64,000 nt of DNA, taken from NCBI GenBank assembly GCA_037074765.1, contig JBAMDO010000069.1, positions 1 through 64,000 on the forward strand, given 5' to 3'. Of this stretch, positions 27,027 to 39,560 are shown in pieces. The notes under the pieces were generated by a model. It was given only the letters and a program-made list of their open reading frames with translations, was not told where the DNA came from and ran no database searches. A program made the position numbers and the translations under genes. Each line of letters begins with the position of its first letter. Positions within the stretch are counted from its first letter, which is position 1. Source of the DNA: Mansonella perstans. Lineage: Eukaryota > Nematoda > Chromadorea > Rhabditida > Onchocercidae.

Positions 27027-27770
27027 CATTGTACTGAAAACCTTATGAATTTATCCAATGAAGATTAAAACAACAGAAGAAAAAACTGAGAGTTTAATTT
27101 TAATTTTTTTTTACTTAAAATCTTTCCATCCATTTTTCCTTGTTTTTTTTTTTTTTTTTTTTTTTTTTCAAAACAATTAGCTAAATGAGATAGGAAGAAA
27201 GAGAAAAGATAAGGGAAAAGATAAGAAAAAAGAAAGGAAAGAAGAGTTGAGAAAATTCGAATTAAATAAACTGAACATTTCCTTTAGCTCAAAAGAAGTC
27301 AACATTTCTGGAATTCCTGGAAAACAAAAAATGCTTGTTGGTTCAATTAAAAATGCTATGCTACTTTGTAAACCTCATTTCATACCATTATCCATCTCCT
27401 CCTGTTTCTTTTCTTTTCTCTCTCCTTCTCTTTTTTTTTTTCTTCTTCACTTCCTTCCTTGAAATTAACCAAAACAAAATTTCGTTCAAAATTTTCATTT
27501 CATTTTTTATTATTATAATTATAAATCATTTTCCAAAATATCATTTCTTATCAATTGTTTTAGAAAAGAGAAAAAAAGAAATAAAATGGGATGAGCTCTA
27601 TTCTTCTTGAAATTTCTCTTCTTCATTCGTTTTGAAAAAATGCTCCAAGTTGCTCTCTTCAAAGCTTTCTTAATTTCCCTAAACAATACATACATTCCTA
27701 CAAGTAATCGAGTTATTCGTTTAATCGGTAAACATATTCTGCATTGAAATTGAGTGATGTATTCAAATAC

Positions 27771-27926
27771 ATTGGGACAAATGTATTTGGGATAAATGTA
27801 TTGGGACAAATGTATTTGGGATAAATGTATTGGGACAAATGTATTTGGGATAAATGTATTGGGACAAATGTATATGGGATAAATGTATTGGGACAAATGT
27901 ATTTTGGACAAATATATTGGGACAAA
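27771..27926. repeat. 29-bp tandem repeat, about 5 copies
   Basis: Alternating half-units ATTGGGACAAATGTATTT and GGGATAAATGT make a 29-bp period. Since 29 is not a multiple of three, successive copies shift frame, yet minus-strand frames stay open because the unit lacks stops; long minus ORFs across it (to 28019) are not evidence of coding. Confidence 0.9.
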
Positions 27927-28639
27927 AAAAGATGCGAAAAAAAGAGAGCAAAACAAGAGTGAGAGATAGAGAAGAGAGTTAAAATGATGATTGTTAAATA
28001 AAATTTTAGTACATTTCATTTTTTAAATATTCAGCCTTCCTCCTTCTTTGTTTATAAAAGGCTTCTTTTTTTTTTTTGTTTTCATTGGGATTGGATTTCA
28101 ATATATAGCATTCATCATGCGATATTGAAAGATAACAGTGAAAGACAACACTTCATTAGAATTTAACAAAAAAAATTTTTGCTGAGAAATTCAATTTTTT
28201 CAGAAATTCACCGTAAAGAATGTTTGCTACAAAACGGTCTCCATTTAGAGATTAAAGATATAGAGATTAAAACAAATTTTAGACGAAAAAAAAAAAACAC
28301 TTCTCGAATTTATCCCTTCTTTATTTCAACTCTTTTTAATTGAACAAATTGGATTGCCCATGAAAGATGTTTTTATATTTTAATACTTATCCAATTAAAA
28401 TTTCTTTCTGTATTTTTGAATTTTATAAAGGGAAATGAAAAAAGCTAAGATTTCTCAACAATTGGAAAACATGCAATTTGCAAAAGGCCGCTCTGATAAA
28501 AAAGATAAGTCGGAGCTAAGACTAGTTTAAAGTTACGAATAAAATTACTTAAATGACTAAATAATATGTCAACTACAGCGCTCAAATATTGATGAGCAAA
28601 GAACATTCCAATTAAACATTAAAATTATTAAAACTAAAC

Positions 28640-29372
28640 TACATGTTCTTTCCAATTACAGCAACTAAGTTAGTTCACAGTGAGATATTTTAGTTCAATT
28701 GCCTGTTCTTTCCAGTTACAATAACTTAGTTAGTTCACAATGAGATGTTTCAGTTCAATTGTCTGTTCTTTCCAGTTGCAATAACTTAGTTAGTTCACAA
28801 TGAGATATTTCAGTTCAGTTGTCTGTTCTTTCCAGTTGCAATAACTAAGTTAGTTCACAGTGAGATATTTTAGTTCAATTGTCTGTTCTTTCCAGTTACA
28901 ATGACTTAGTTAGTTCACAATGAGATGTTTCAGTTCAATTGTCTGTTCTTTCCAGTTGCAATAACTTAGTTAGTTCACAATGAGATATTTCAGTTCAGTT
29001 GTCTGTTCTTTCCAGTTGCAATAACTTAGTTAGTTCACAATGAGATGTTTTAGTTCAATTGTCTGTTCTTTCCAGTTGCAATAACTAAGTTAGTTCACAG
29101 TGAGATATTTTAGTTCAATTGTCTGTTCTTTCCAGTTGCAATAACTTAGTTAGTTCACAGTGAGATATTTCAGTTCAATTGTCTGTTCTTTCCAGTTGCA
29201 ATAACTTGGTTAGTTCACAATGAGATATTTCAGTTCAGTTGTCTGTTCTTTCCAGTTGCAATAACTTAGTTAGTTCACAATGAGATGTTTTAGTTCAATT
29301 GTCTGTTCTTTCCAGTTGCAATAACTAAGTTAGTTCACAGTGAGATATTTCAGTTCAATTATTTATCCTTTC
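28640..29372. repeat. 60-bp tandem repeat, about 12 copies, with higher-order pattern
   Basis: Twelve units of exactly 60 bp share TGTCTGTTCTTTCCAGTTGC, AGTTAGTTCACA and GTGAGATATTT-type segments. Variant sites (ACTAAG/ACTTAG, CACAG/CACAA, GATATTT/GATGTTT, TTTAG/TTCAG, CAATT/CAGTT) recur together every three or four units: the CAGTTCAGTT variant sits at about 28811, 28991 and 29231. This gives 180- and 240-bp higher-order blocks. The array decays after 29360 into related TCGGTTCA words. Confidence 0.93.
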
Positions 29373-31059
29373 GGTTCAGTTTCACTTCAGTTGTGTCTGT
29401 TCCTTCGGTTCAATTTCAGTTCATTTGTCTGTGCTTAGCTACAAGAGATATTTCATTTCAATTGTCATTTATTTGAAATCAGAACATTTTTTTTCATCCT
29501 TACCAATTACTTTTTTTTTGATCCTTATTTTCGGAGCATTTCCATTCGATCCTTTCAAACAATTCAGTATTCAAAATAAAAAGTAGCAAAAGGTCTTTCA
29601 AACTTTCAAAAACACACTGTAAGGATATAATCCGTAATTTTATTTAACAAATAATTAATTTAATCTTACTTCTTACAAATTTTATTTTATTCAATTTTTT
29701 TCTGTCCTATCATCTTTTACTTTGTCTTTCTCTTTTCTTTATCTCTCGCTCTCCCTGTCACATTGTATTTGATGTTTAAAAAAATCACCTGCAAAATTAC
29801 AAGCAAATTTTTTTTCTCTCTCTCCCACCTATTTTGTCGTATCATTTTATTTTTCTCTCCTTTTTTTTTTTTTTTTTTTTTAAATCAAATTTATCCATTC
29901 TTGACATTTAATTTTCATTTCAATTTCCATACGAGATAAAAATAAACAAAACAGAATTTGAAACCGCGAATGAACATTCGTTTTATTTTAAATGTCATTT
30001 AAAATTTGATTGAAGCATATTTGGCAGCACTGAACTGAACTTCATTGAATGAAGCATTTAACAGCAATTGGTCGTTTTTTTCCCCTCTTGCGCCGATTGC
30101 AATTTTAATTTCAACTGATCAGCTTTTGATTGATCATTGCACTTTTCTTTTTGCCTTTTACATCTATCATATTCACCATCATCATCGTTAATGCTAAAGG
30201 ACTGAAGGAATGAAATTCGAAATGATAAAATGAACAAACAGACATTTGGCTTTTCATTTCACAAGTTTTATTCTTTATTCGAATGAAATTTCAGCAAATT
30301 TCTCTCTTCTATTTGCACATTTTAATACAAGCAAACAATAGTTGGAACATTGAAATTTTTTCAATTTTTTTATAAAAAAGTATAAGAAAAGAAGTATTGA
30401 TAGTAAGTTTTACTTGCACATTAATTTAATTTTCCTTCATATCAACTCAATACTAATTATGTCGCCCCCTCCCTTCCTTGTTCCCTTCCCTGTCTCCTTC
30501 CCTCTCTCTCTCTCTCTCTCTCCCTACTTTTCTCCTCTATTTATTTTCTTTGTTTCTGCATATGTCAAAGTTTCTTGGCATATGGAAATTAAATTCTTAC
30601 CGAATTCGAGAAGCTAAAGCTTTCTTTTTTTATTATCATCTTCCATTACTTTTCACTTTTTCATTTGCTCTTTTTGTAATTAGGATTCGTTGTTGTGACG
30701 AGATAAATGATAGGCCTTGCTTTTTAATGAGATAAATGATGGACCTTACTAGGCCTTGCTTTTTGAATGATAGGCCTTACTTTTTGTGCAAATATTCTCG
30801 TCAAACCATGCAAATGCATTGTTTATTAACATAATGAACTAGAGCGATGCAAGAGTTTTAGAAAGAAAAAAAAATATAATGAGGTCTGAAATAAAAATCG
30901 AACTGAAAACATTTATTAAAACTATTTCAAGAATTCTAGTCTGAGCTAGCAGAAGTTAACATTCCTAAAGAAAAGAAACAAATATTAACTGACAAATAGA
31001 TGATGCATCAAGGATTTGCAAACGTTTAACAAGAATGGGGCAAAAAATGATCAGCCCAA

Positions 31060-31080
31060 GATCACGTGATCACGTGGTCA
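31060..31080. promoter_or_regulatory. Overlapping CACGTG palindromes
   Basis: GATCACGTGATC overlaps CACGTGATCACGTG, giving two perfect E-box (CACGTG) sites 8 bp apart. It lies immediately outside the dispersed repeat. A bHLH binding role is only a possibility. Confidence 0.25.
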
Positions 31081-31086
31081 AAAAAC

Positions 31087-31541
31087 TACACTAAATAAAT
31101 GAGATAAAAACAAATACAGCTGATAAGAGAAATAAAAGGTAAAAAGGACTGCTAATAAGAGAAATACCAGAACAAGAAGGTAAATGATGAAAACTGACCC
31201 AAAAAAAATTACAGGAAGGATAGCTAATAAAAGAAATACCAGAAACAGAAGGTCAATGATGAAAACTCCCAAAAAAAAAAGAAATTACAGACTGCATAGA
31301 AATAATTCCTTATAATCCGATAGAAATCCATAAATTATGCAACAAGCAAGTTTTCAAAGGCACCATAAACAAATTTCAGAATAATGAATGTGAATCTGAA
31401 TCCACAAAAAAAACATTTAATATAGCTTTTACGACCAATCATTTTCCCGAACGCTTTTTGCAATGATGCTTTCAGTATGACATTGTGATTTCTTCTCAGC
31501 TCAGTTCTATTTTTGATCTTATTTTATATACTTTAACTCAA
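31087..31541. repeat. Dispersed repeat, copy 1 (about 455 bp)
   Basis: Homologous in the same orientation to 52964-53421. Shared words include ACAGCTGATAAGAGAA, GGTAAATGATGAAAA, AATGAATGTGAATCTGAATC, TAGCTTTTACGACCAAT and GCTTTTTGCAATGATGCTT. The first part holds an internal duplication of about 70 bp (AATAAGAGAAATACCAG...). I see no long coding frame or clear terminal inverted repeats, so a non-autonomous mobile element or an old segmental copy are both possible. It lies about 315 bp beyond the stop of the gamma-tubulin complex gene. Confidence 0.8.
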
Positions 31542-31855
31542 AAGTAGCCAAATAAAAAAAAAGTTAAGAAAAGCTGAAAGGAACGAATTTTAGATTAAAT
31601 TAAAACACAAATAAATAAATTGGAAATTTTTCTGCTGAAAGCTTACATTCCTCTGTTTGTAACATATCTGCTCTTTCGATTCATTTCATTCAAACATCTC
31701 AATAGATTTGTGAAAAAATTCTGAAAATATTAATTCAGGAAATAGCTAGCACAATTGCACGCAACTGGAAAACTAAAGTCCATAATTTGGCTTTAACAAA
31801 CTTAACAACTTTTCATACTGTCTCAAATTATAGCTTTTTAGAAAATGAAACAGTT

Positions 31856-34800
31856 TTAAAAAAAAAAAAAATTTTTAGAAAAATCCCACCTAGAATGCAA
31901 CTGAGCATATGCATTATTATTATTTGGCTTAGACAGAAGACAGCACATTTTTTCAAGGCAGTCGTTCCATTTTTCAGCTGATTCGTCAAATTTCTGAAAA
32001 TTTGATGAAACTGATAGAAATAATTCTAATTTAATGGTCATGAAGCAGAGATATTGCAAGACGAAGATCAAATAATATCTTCAAATTAATCAGTGCTTAA
32101 ATTCATTCCAGTAATTACTTAGATTGGATTGCTATTCAATTAATGACTACGCAGGTTCATGCTTAGATTTCTTTGCAGAAAACAATTCTCAAAATTTTTT
32201 TTCCCTTCCCCCTCCTCCCTCTCCCCTATATTTTTGTGTTATAATTCAAGAAATTGTGCAAAAACGAAAAACAAACAAGAACAAATTATAATCGTTTAAC
32301 TCTTTTTTGCATAATATCGAATTGAACTGTGAACTATGATAATATCGTAATTGAACTATGCTTGTGTTCAACTCAAGAAGCATGTTATAACTTACTTACC
32401 AAATTGGTCTAAGAATTTAATCTGATATTCTGACAATAGAAACAGAGTCAGGATTAAAATTAGCTTGTTTTACATGTGATCTGTATAGCGATATAAAGTA
32501 AATACCGAAAGTTAAAAGTCAACTATAAACTTCCATATTGTTTGAAATATAATTGAAATATCTGATAATGAAGCATACAAGTTCGTCAGTTGTAAAGCCA
32601 TTGATGATATCAATCATATTTGAAAGTAAGTCCATAAATACCGGATCCGGTAAAAAACACTGAGCCATCGTGTCGGCAAAAAAAGAATTTTGGAATGATA
32701 ATATTTCTTCAAGACTTGTAGACTAAAAAAATCATTCGAAACTATAATAGCTTTAGTAATTTTCTTCATTTCCAGTTAATTAAGTTCAACTGGAATAAAT
32801 TACAGTTAAATTTAATAGCACACGCAACTGCCTAGAACGATACACGTTCTGCTGAATCCTTTTGGACAAAAAGCTTTTAATATTTTTTCTTAAAATCAAG
32901 CGTTTACTTAATAGAAAATTTATCTAGTAGCTAGAAGAGAAATTGCCTCACATGTGACTTAATATATAGTAATATAATTAATGTAGAATATAGAAATAAG
33001 TAGTACTTAAAATACTTGAAAAGTTTGTGAAAACTAACTTTTGATAATTTGTCAATGAAAATATTCCATAACCTCGGTACAACATATATCGAACAATGTA
33101 AGTTATAGGCATTCAGGAAATGAAGCATTTCTTCCAATAAACGCCTATCATTAAGCGTCAGTAAATCGCTACGCATCTGTTTGCTGCAAAACAAACTCAG
33201 ATTGATTAGTGTGGTACTGCTTATCTCTCATAAATATAACTATTTTTCCTACCGTATAACCACAATCTAAGAGTTGCCTTATTACACCAATGTACTCATG
33301 CATACATGGTATTACACAAGAAATCATAAAAAATAAAAATGTATAACTGATATAAAAAGTATCATTCCCGACAATCGCCTCAGTAGAAGTTAACCCGAAA
33401 TTAATAATGACAATAATAATAACAATAATAAACAATAACTACAATAGTAATAAATACAAACTTGAAAATTTGACTGGTAGTACTGAAAAGATAAAAAAAT
33501 ATCCGAAAAAGTAGATTGTAATAAAGCAATATCCGCGGCGGAAAAACAAGCGATAGCGGTGAATCGACATTAATATGGAATGACAATGCGTCTTGCCCAT
33601 TTTTACTTTCACTTGTTTCGAAATCTATAAAAATTGATCTAATCAGCCAAAATTAGCCAAAAATAGGTATGATTCAATGATTCAATGTACATTTAAAGAA
33701 AAGAAAAAAAAAAAAAAAACAAATTTCATTATTTCATAGAAAATCAAGTGCTGACTACAAAATTAGCTTCTAATAAGAAAACTGATGCCTTCATTTATTA
33801 ATTTATAGTTTCAGCTCTAAGTTGATTTTATTTGATATATTTTCCCCAAAGCTTATGTACGTCAACATCCTTACACGCAGTTATCAATCCTTACAAGCAA
33901 TTAATTACTCACCTATTCGTAATTTTTTCTTCTGCTCGAATTTTCTACTGATTAGATGCAGTGCTGTGAACACGTCGTACTTCTCCAAAATAGGCCTAAA
34001 ATAAATTTAAAAAACGCATAAATTTTAAAGAAAAAAGAAGAAATTCTAAGTAATTCTAAGCAAATGACGAAATTAAATATTTAAATCATTTAATAAAATT
34101 TATATTTTAAAGAATTAAAAATTGACCTAAATATATGTCGATGTTTGTCAAAATGTAAAGTAGAACAGTCCACAGCTTCTTCGAACAGTATTTGCAATTT
34201 CTTCGCTGATATATCTAAAGTTCGCTAGGTAAACAATTAAAATTGGCCATATGAAAAAAAAAGAATTAAAAAAAAAATTAAAATTGGCCATACGCCAAAA
34301 TATGCAATATTCCCCTCCAAATATCACAGGTGTATAGATAGTTACATATTTCACTAATTCAATAAATGCAATCACAAGTATCAGGTACTTTGTAATCATA
34401 ATATCATACCATTTTATGTTCCTCATCAGTTTCTCCGCGTGCTACATGAAATAATAAAACTGTGAAAATCGATATAATAATGCAAGTTCTCAGAGCTATG
34501 GATATCATGTCAAATAAAAACACCGACAACAAAATCCTTACTTGAAATTTGAATCTTTGAAAATCTAATTTCACTAATGTATTTCATAGACTAAAGATAA
34601 AACACGAATATACTTAACTAAATTTTGGTAAAAATCAAAGAACTGTGTGCAGATCAAACAATGTTAGAAATTTAATTGCAACCATTAAAATTACCTCGAA
34701 CAGAACCAATCAATATATCGCGAGATAATTCATGGAATGAAACTAGCCAATCGGAGCGTTGTAAGAGAAGAAAGTTATGAAACGATCTGAAAGTCAGTTT

Positions 34801-37800
34801 AAAAACCATATTCTTTCTAGGAGAGAATGACAACATTTCAAAAATCAATTACCACGAATTCAAACAAGTCTTAACAATCAAGATATTTTACTAAAAAACG
34901 TCATCTAATAATAAATTAGTATCTTTCTACAGTCACTGAAAAATCTCAGCTAATGAAATTAATTATATCACAAAAAATTAAATCTTATAAAAAGTACTTT
35001 TTTTTTATTTATGAGTGAGAATTAAGTGACAACTTCAAGACTTACAAGTTTATAAATTGCAAAATAGTCTAATAAAGTTAAAAATTACTCGAAATATTCA
35101 TCCAAACCAAATTGTTTACGTAAAATTTGAACCAAATCTTTGCTTGCTTTTAATCGAGCTTTCTTTACTCCACGTATAACATCATCAATCTTAAAAGGAA
35201 CAAGAATCATCGTCATCATAGTATTTCATCAATGGAACAAATGATTACAATCAAAAACAAACATTTTTTCGTTTCCATTCCTCCAACTCTTCTTCTTCAC
35301 CAATTCGTTCATTATCAAAAGCTGTAGTTTCACCTGTGAAGAGAAAATTCTAAACCAAAAGCATATGTGGGTTATAAATTTATGACTGAAGCATCTGAAA
35401 AACTCATGATTCTACAGCATTATCGATAAGCAGCGACTTGGCCACGAATTCTTGTTAAGATCGTTTTTATTAAGTTCCTATCTTCGAAAAAAAATTTCCT
35501 TTACCCATAAATATATAAAGCAGACAATTCTGCTCAATAAATAATTTACCAAAAGATTCATTTGCAAATTAATTTGGCTAGCAGAATAACTGCATATGCA
35601 TCACATTAGAGATTTCCTCAAATTTACTGTTTTCTTATCGATTAGTTTTGCATGATAAATTCATAGCAATAGAGCTCGTACTACTTTAGGTCATACTACT
35701 TTGTCCTATCATATTACTATGAATATTAGAACTAACTCTCTTACAACAACACGCGACGATATCTGATACCATTACATTTCATGTTTCATTTTATGCATTG
35801 ACAGAATCCTCGAGATTTATGCAATAGACTTCACAAAATTTTACCTTTGATCATCTCAGCAATGTTTAGATATGCACCACATTTCACAATATCTTCAAAG
35901 GCAGGCTGCAGTTGCGATGGACACAAGGCTTTCACAACACAAAATCGATCGTCAAAACTGAAAACAAAAAACTAGACATTTTTTAAATTAAAGTGATTAA
36001 TTTTGCTGAAGGGCCATGTTGCATACATACTATGATGAAATTCGGAATAAAATTCTTAAATTTACGCATCGAATAAAAATTACATACTTGTTTGAACCAT
36101 CACTAAAGATGCCATCGTCTTCAGGTACAACATCCGATTTGGCGAACATTTTCGAACTCTTAAGATCCCAAATCATAAACTGGAATACGAGAAATATGAA
36201 AAAAGCGGCAAAGAAAAAAGAGCCAATTGAAATGCTATTATTTATATTTTTGAAATTGTATGAATCCCATATTATTTCCTGCTATTGAAACAAACCAAAA
36301 TCAAACAGAAACATAATTGTAAAGCATTGAATCATTAAATTTTCGATATAAATCGTAATCTGTAAAAATCTTTGAAATTATCAAAAACAAACGTCGTGAC
36401 AATAGTCCTGGATTTTCCCGTAACGTACCCACCAAAATAGTAACTCGAAATACTGTCCTAGTCCAGCTATTTCAAATTTTTGCAGCATATCACGAGTTGT
36501 TGGTGATACACATTTTCGTGTTTGTTCTGATAGCATTGATAGCACTTCACCGCCCACAAGATCTTTCTACAATAAAAATAATCAACATTTATGGCAATGT
36601 ATAATTGTTTTAGGTGAAGGTGAAGAAGAATAATACTACTACTTTTTTATCAAACAAATGAAAGAATTGTTTATCACAAGGCTTTATCATAAGAGTGATA
36701 AAAAAATATGTTTCTAGTTCTAAAACAAATTTGCGTCCCAACTTATCTAATTAAAAATTACAGGCAAGCGCAGAATAATTATAAATTTCGACTTTAGCAT
36801 TTAAGTAGCCAACAAGAAACAATGATCTAAAAATTATCTTGATGTTGAAAAAAAATTTTCAAACAATGAATGAAATTTCCTAAACTAATATAAAACTAAT
36901 ATGCCTAAACTAATATATCTAATATACTAAATTAATGTACCGATATGCACACTCTTTCTTCTTTACTTGTTTTTTTTTCCTTTTTTTAAATTTCTCGTTT
37001 TCCATTTCACTTCTTTCATTTTATGCCACAGAAACATTAAATTTTTATATGATTTCAAATTCTTCTTCCTTCGGACTTATTTCCGTGTCCAATAATATTA
37101 TCTAATATATCTAAGTTCTCTATCCACATCATAATTCTTACTTTAATTCATATTTTTTTTCTATCTTTTACATATTACGCACTCTGAGAGTTCTTAAGAG
37201 GACAACAAAAAAAAAAAATGGAAAAGCACTGATCATTATAGTTAGTACTTACAACTTCCTAACTATTATTTTCTTATTAAGAACAAAAATCCTTCCATGA
37301 TACCTTAATTATGGTTGCAAGCACATCATTCAGCTGTTTCGTTATTTGCATATATGGACGCATATATGTTGCAACTTCTGCAAGCGTCAGTAATCGCTGA
37401 TCGTTCCGGTTCTCATGCTCCAACTTAACTAACAAAGGTATTATTTCCGAATTGAAAAATTCCTCAGCCGCAGACCCGACAGCAAGTGCTACCCTACCAC
37501 GTGATAATTCGCAACATATATCTGAAAATAACCAAAATTTTATATCACGAAAAAGAAATTTGTTGAAAATTTTATAAAATCATTTAATATGGAGGATTGC
37601 TAAAGGCCTACAATGGCCTACAATGACTCAACTACAACAAACTAACTGCCGAGTATTTGATCCAACCCATAGAAGCTCCATTTTTTTAGCAATTTCTATT
37701 TTGCCAAACATTCTCGTTATCTTTAAAAGCATTTAAACAAATGATGATGATGATGAAGGCCATGAAAAAAAGTAGCGTCAATGGGTCAACATGTGCAAAA

Positions 37801-39560
37801 TAAAACCACATACTCAAATTAATTAATTTTTATTGCCAGCCAATACCAATGACAAAGGTTTTTTGGATTTATATATACCATCATATTCGGCTCTCAGTTA
37901 TTCTCTCATCTGCAACAGACATATCTAACAGTCCTAATCTTTAAAAAAACAAATCAAAATTGGTGAGACATACTTTTAATATTATGCCGCAGTTCAATTA
38001 GCGTAGCAGCAAGTGGGAGACATGCATCAGTATACAGCGCGCTGCGTAAACAGGTATCTGCACTTGGGTTCACCGTCCAGATTATGCTATCATCCTCTTT
38101 GAGAAATCGTATACTGTTTCCTTGATAAGCCTATTATAATTATTTGTTAATTACATCCTCCATGATATTTCTATTATAATTATTTTAAGTTAATTACATT
38201 TTCGAAAAAAAATTAGACTGTATTTTTTTTTTAAAATTACGAATTGCCTATACTAATTTTCATGTAAATCGTGTAGTATATTGTGTTTTATTGGAACAAA
38301 TCTACGCATTGGGTATGTTGGTAGAAACAGCAGAAAACTTTATAATATGGCTATTTAAACAGTTATTTCAATCTGTTCAATGGCCGGCTACTGGTAAAAT
38401 TATTAACAACTGATTTCTAATTTATTAATTAATTTAATTTATTTTGCGAGACATATTAGTAGAAGTAGCAGAAAACTTTATGATGCGGCTATTTAAATAG
38501 TTATTTCAATCTATTCAGCGACTGGTTATTAGGTGGAATTATGAAACAACTGAAATGCAAAATTTCAAATTTATTAACCAACTCAAGTCTCAAGCTCCGA
38601 ATCCAAAACACTAACCATGTAAACGAGAAAAAGATCCTTCACCAAATGCTGTTCCTGCGATCGTAAAGAAAGTGATGAAAGATCAACATGTTCCATCTAA
38701 ATTTTTATCATAGAAATACATGAAACAAACAAAAAATATAAAAATTAAAGTCTTTCTAAGTGATCTCTATCCATTAAATAATCTCTCTTCTACGGCCAAA
38801 AAAGAAAATATGCGCAATAAAAAAAATTCTAAAAGGATATGTGCAAACATATGGAAAGATATTTTAGTATGTTGAAATTACAAATTTAAATATACCAAAA
38901 TTAATTAAATTACTTTATTTCAAAATTTGCTAGCCAGAAGTAAGCAAAAAATAGTGAAAAAGAAATACCGGTGTAAAGCAAGCATCCGGTTGCGATGAGC
39001 AATATTCACTGGGTAGACTGAACGATGTGAACGGTAAAAGTTTCGATACTACAAAGATATCATTGGTAAATGATGGTGATTACGAATAACACATGAAGAA
39101 AGAATCATTTGCATAAACAGATAAATTTAGTAATGCTGAACTTTTTTACAATTATTTTAGTAATACTTTGAATGATAGCTACAACATTTTACATTTAATG
39201 ACTTTTGTACAAGTCAGTGGTTTAAATGAATAACAGCTAAAAGGTAAAAGCTAAAAGCTAAAAGCTAACAGTTAAAAGCTACTGATTAAATAACATCAAA
39301 CACATCTCTAAGTGAAAAAATTACGCATAATTAAATTGTACGAATTAGTCAAGTCAATATTACGACCAAATTGAATAAAAAGAGAAATTTCGCAAAGTCT
39401 TATTTGTAAGATAAGTTCAAAAATTACTGTCTAATTATTCTCTTCAAGAACAAAATTAATAAAATGTCTATGCTGATTAAAAATTTATTAAATTAAAATT
39501 TCAAATAAAAAGAGAAAAAAACACACCAATTTGCTTTCGACATCGTTTCCATGCTTCCAT
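31856..39560 (-). CDS. Gamma-tubulin complex component (GCP2/3-like)
   Basis: A subunit of the gamma-tubulin complex that nucleates microtubules at centrosomes. Eighteen exons splice in consistent phase: 39560-39527, 39048-38969, 38696-38616, 38130-37974, 37521-37304, 36566-36393, 36179-36088, 35957-35845, 35333-35263, 35189-35089, 34786-34695, 34459-34410, 34224-34127, 33995-33913, 33624-33462, 33183-33039, 32722-32531 (donor could instead be at 32579) and 31993-31856. This gives about 693 aa. GCP N-terminal (GRIP1) features are YFELLFWWVRYGKIQD followed by FMIWD, aligned with the family's WIYxGxIxDPYxEFM, and then CGAYLNI, aligned with GKYLNV. GRIP2 features are QRSDWLVSFHEL, DALSFHINVDSPLSLVFPP (family: ALSFDYxVxWPLSLV), LLYYNLLFRIFFYL and MLHFLNAYNLHCSIYVVPRLW. 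It is shorter than human GCP2/GCP3 (about 900 aa), lacking an N-terminal extension. I could not decide between GCP2 (gip-2) and GCP3 (gip-1). It is transcribed divergently from xpo-1. Confidence 0.87.

Larger units (their letters stand above)
23205..31855. other. Gene-free repeat-rich region
   Basis: Apart from a possible missing first exon of the neighbouring neuropeptide gene, I see no exon. The region contains three copies of a roughly 30-bp GGATCTGTGAATCGG-like unit (23265-23350), a long hairpin (24.18-24.30 kb), three tandem minisatellites (26.9, 27.77 and 28.64 kb), homopolymer T runs (27143-27169, 29863-29881), CT-rich tracts (29.70-29.85 and 30.48-30.53 kb) and a dispersed repeat (31.09-31.54 kb). 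Confidence 0.55.

Noticed and set aside
27519..28019. 166-codon minus ORF with repeated NTFIPNTFVPIHLSQ
   Set aside because: It is generated by the 29-bp minisatellite; no splice or start context and no family.
28640..29372. CRISPR-like array
   Set aside because: Units are contiguous 60-bp tandem copies with no unique spacers, and the genome is eukaryotic.
31078..31272. Hydrophobic 64-codon minus ORF that looks like two transmembrane helices
   Set aside because: It lies inside the dispersed repeat, its two halves come from the internal duplication, and copy 2 does not preserve the frame.
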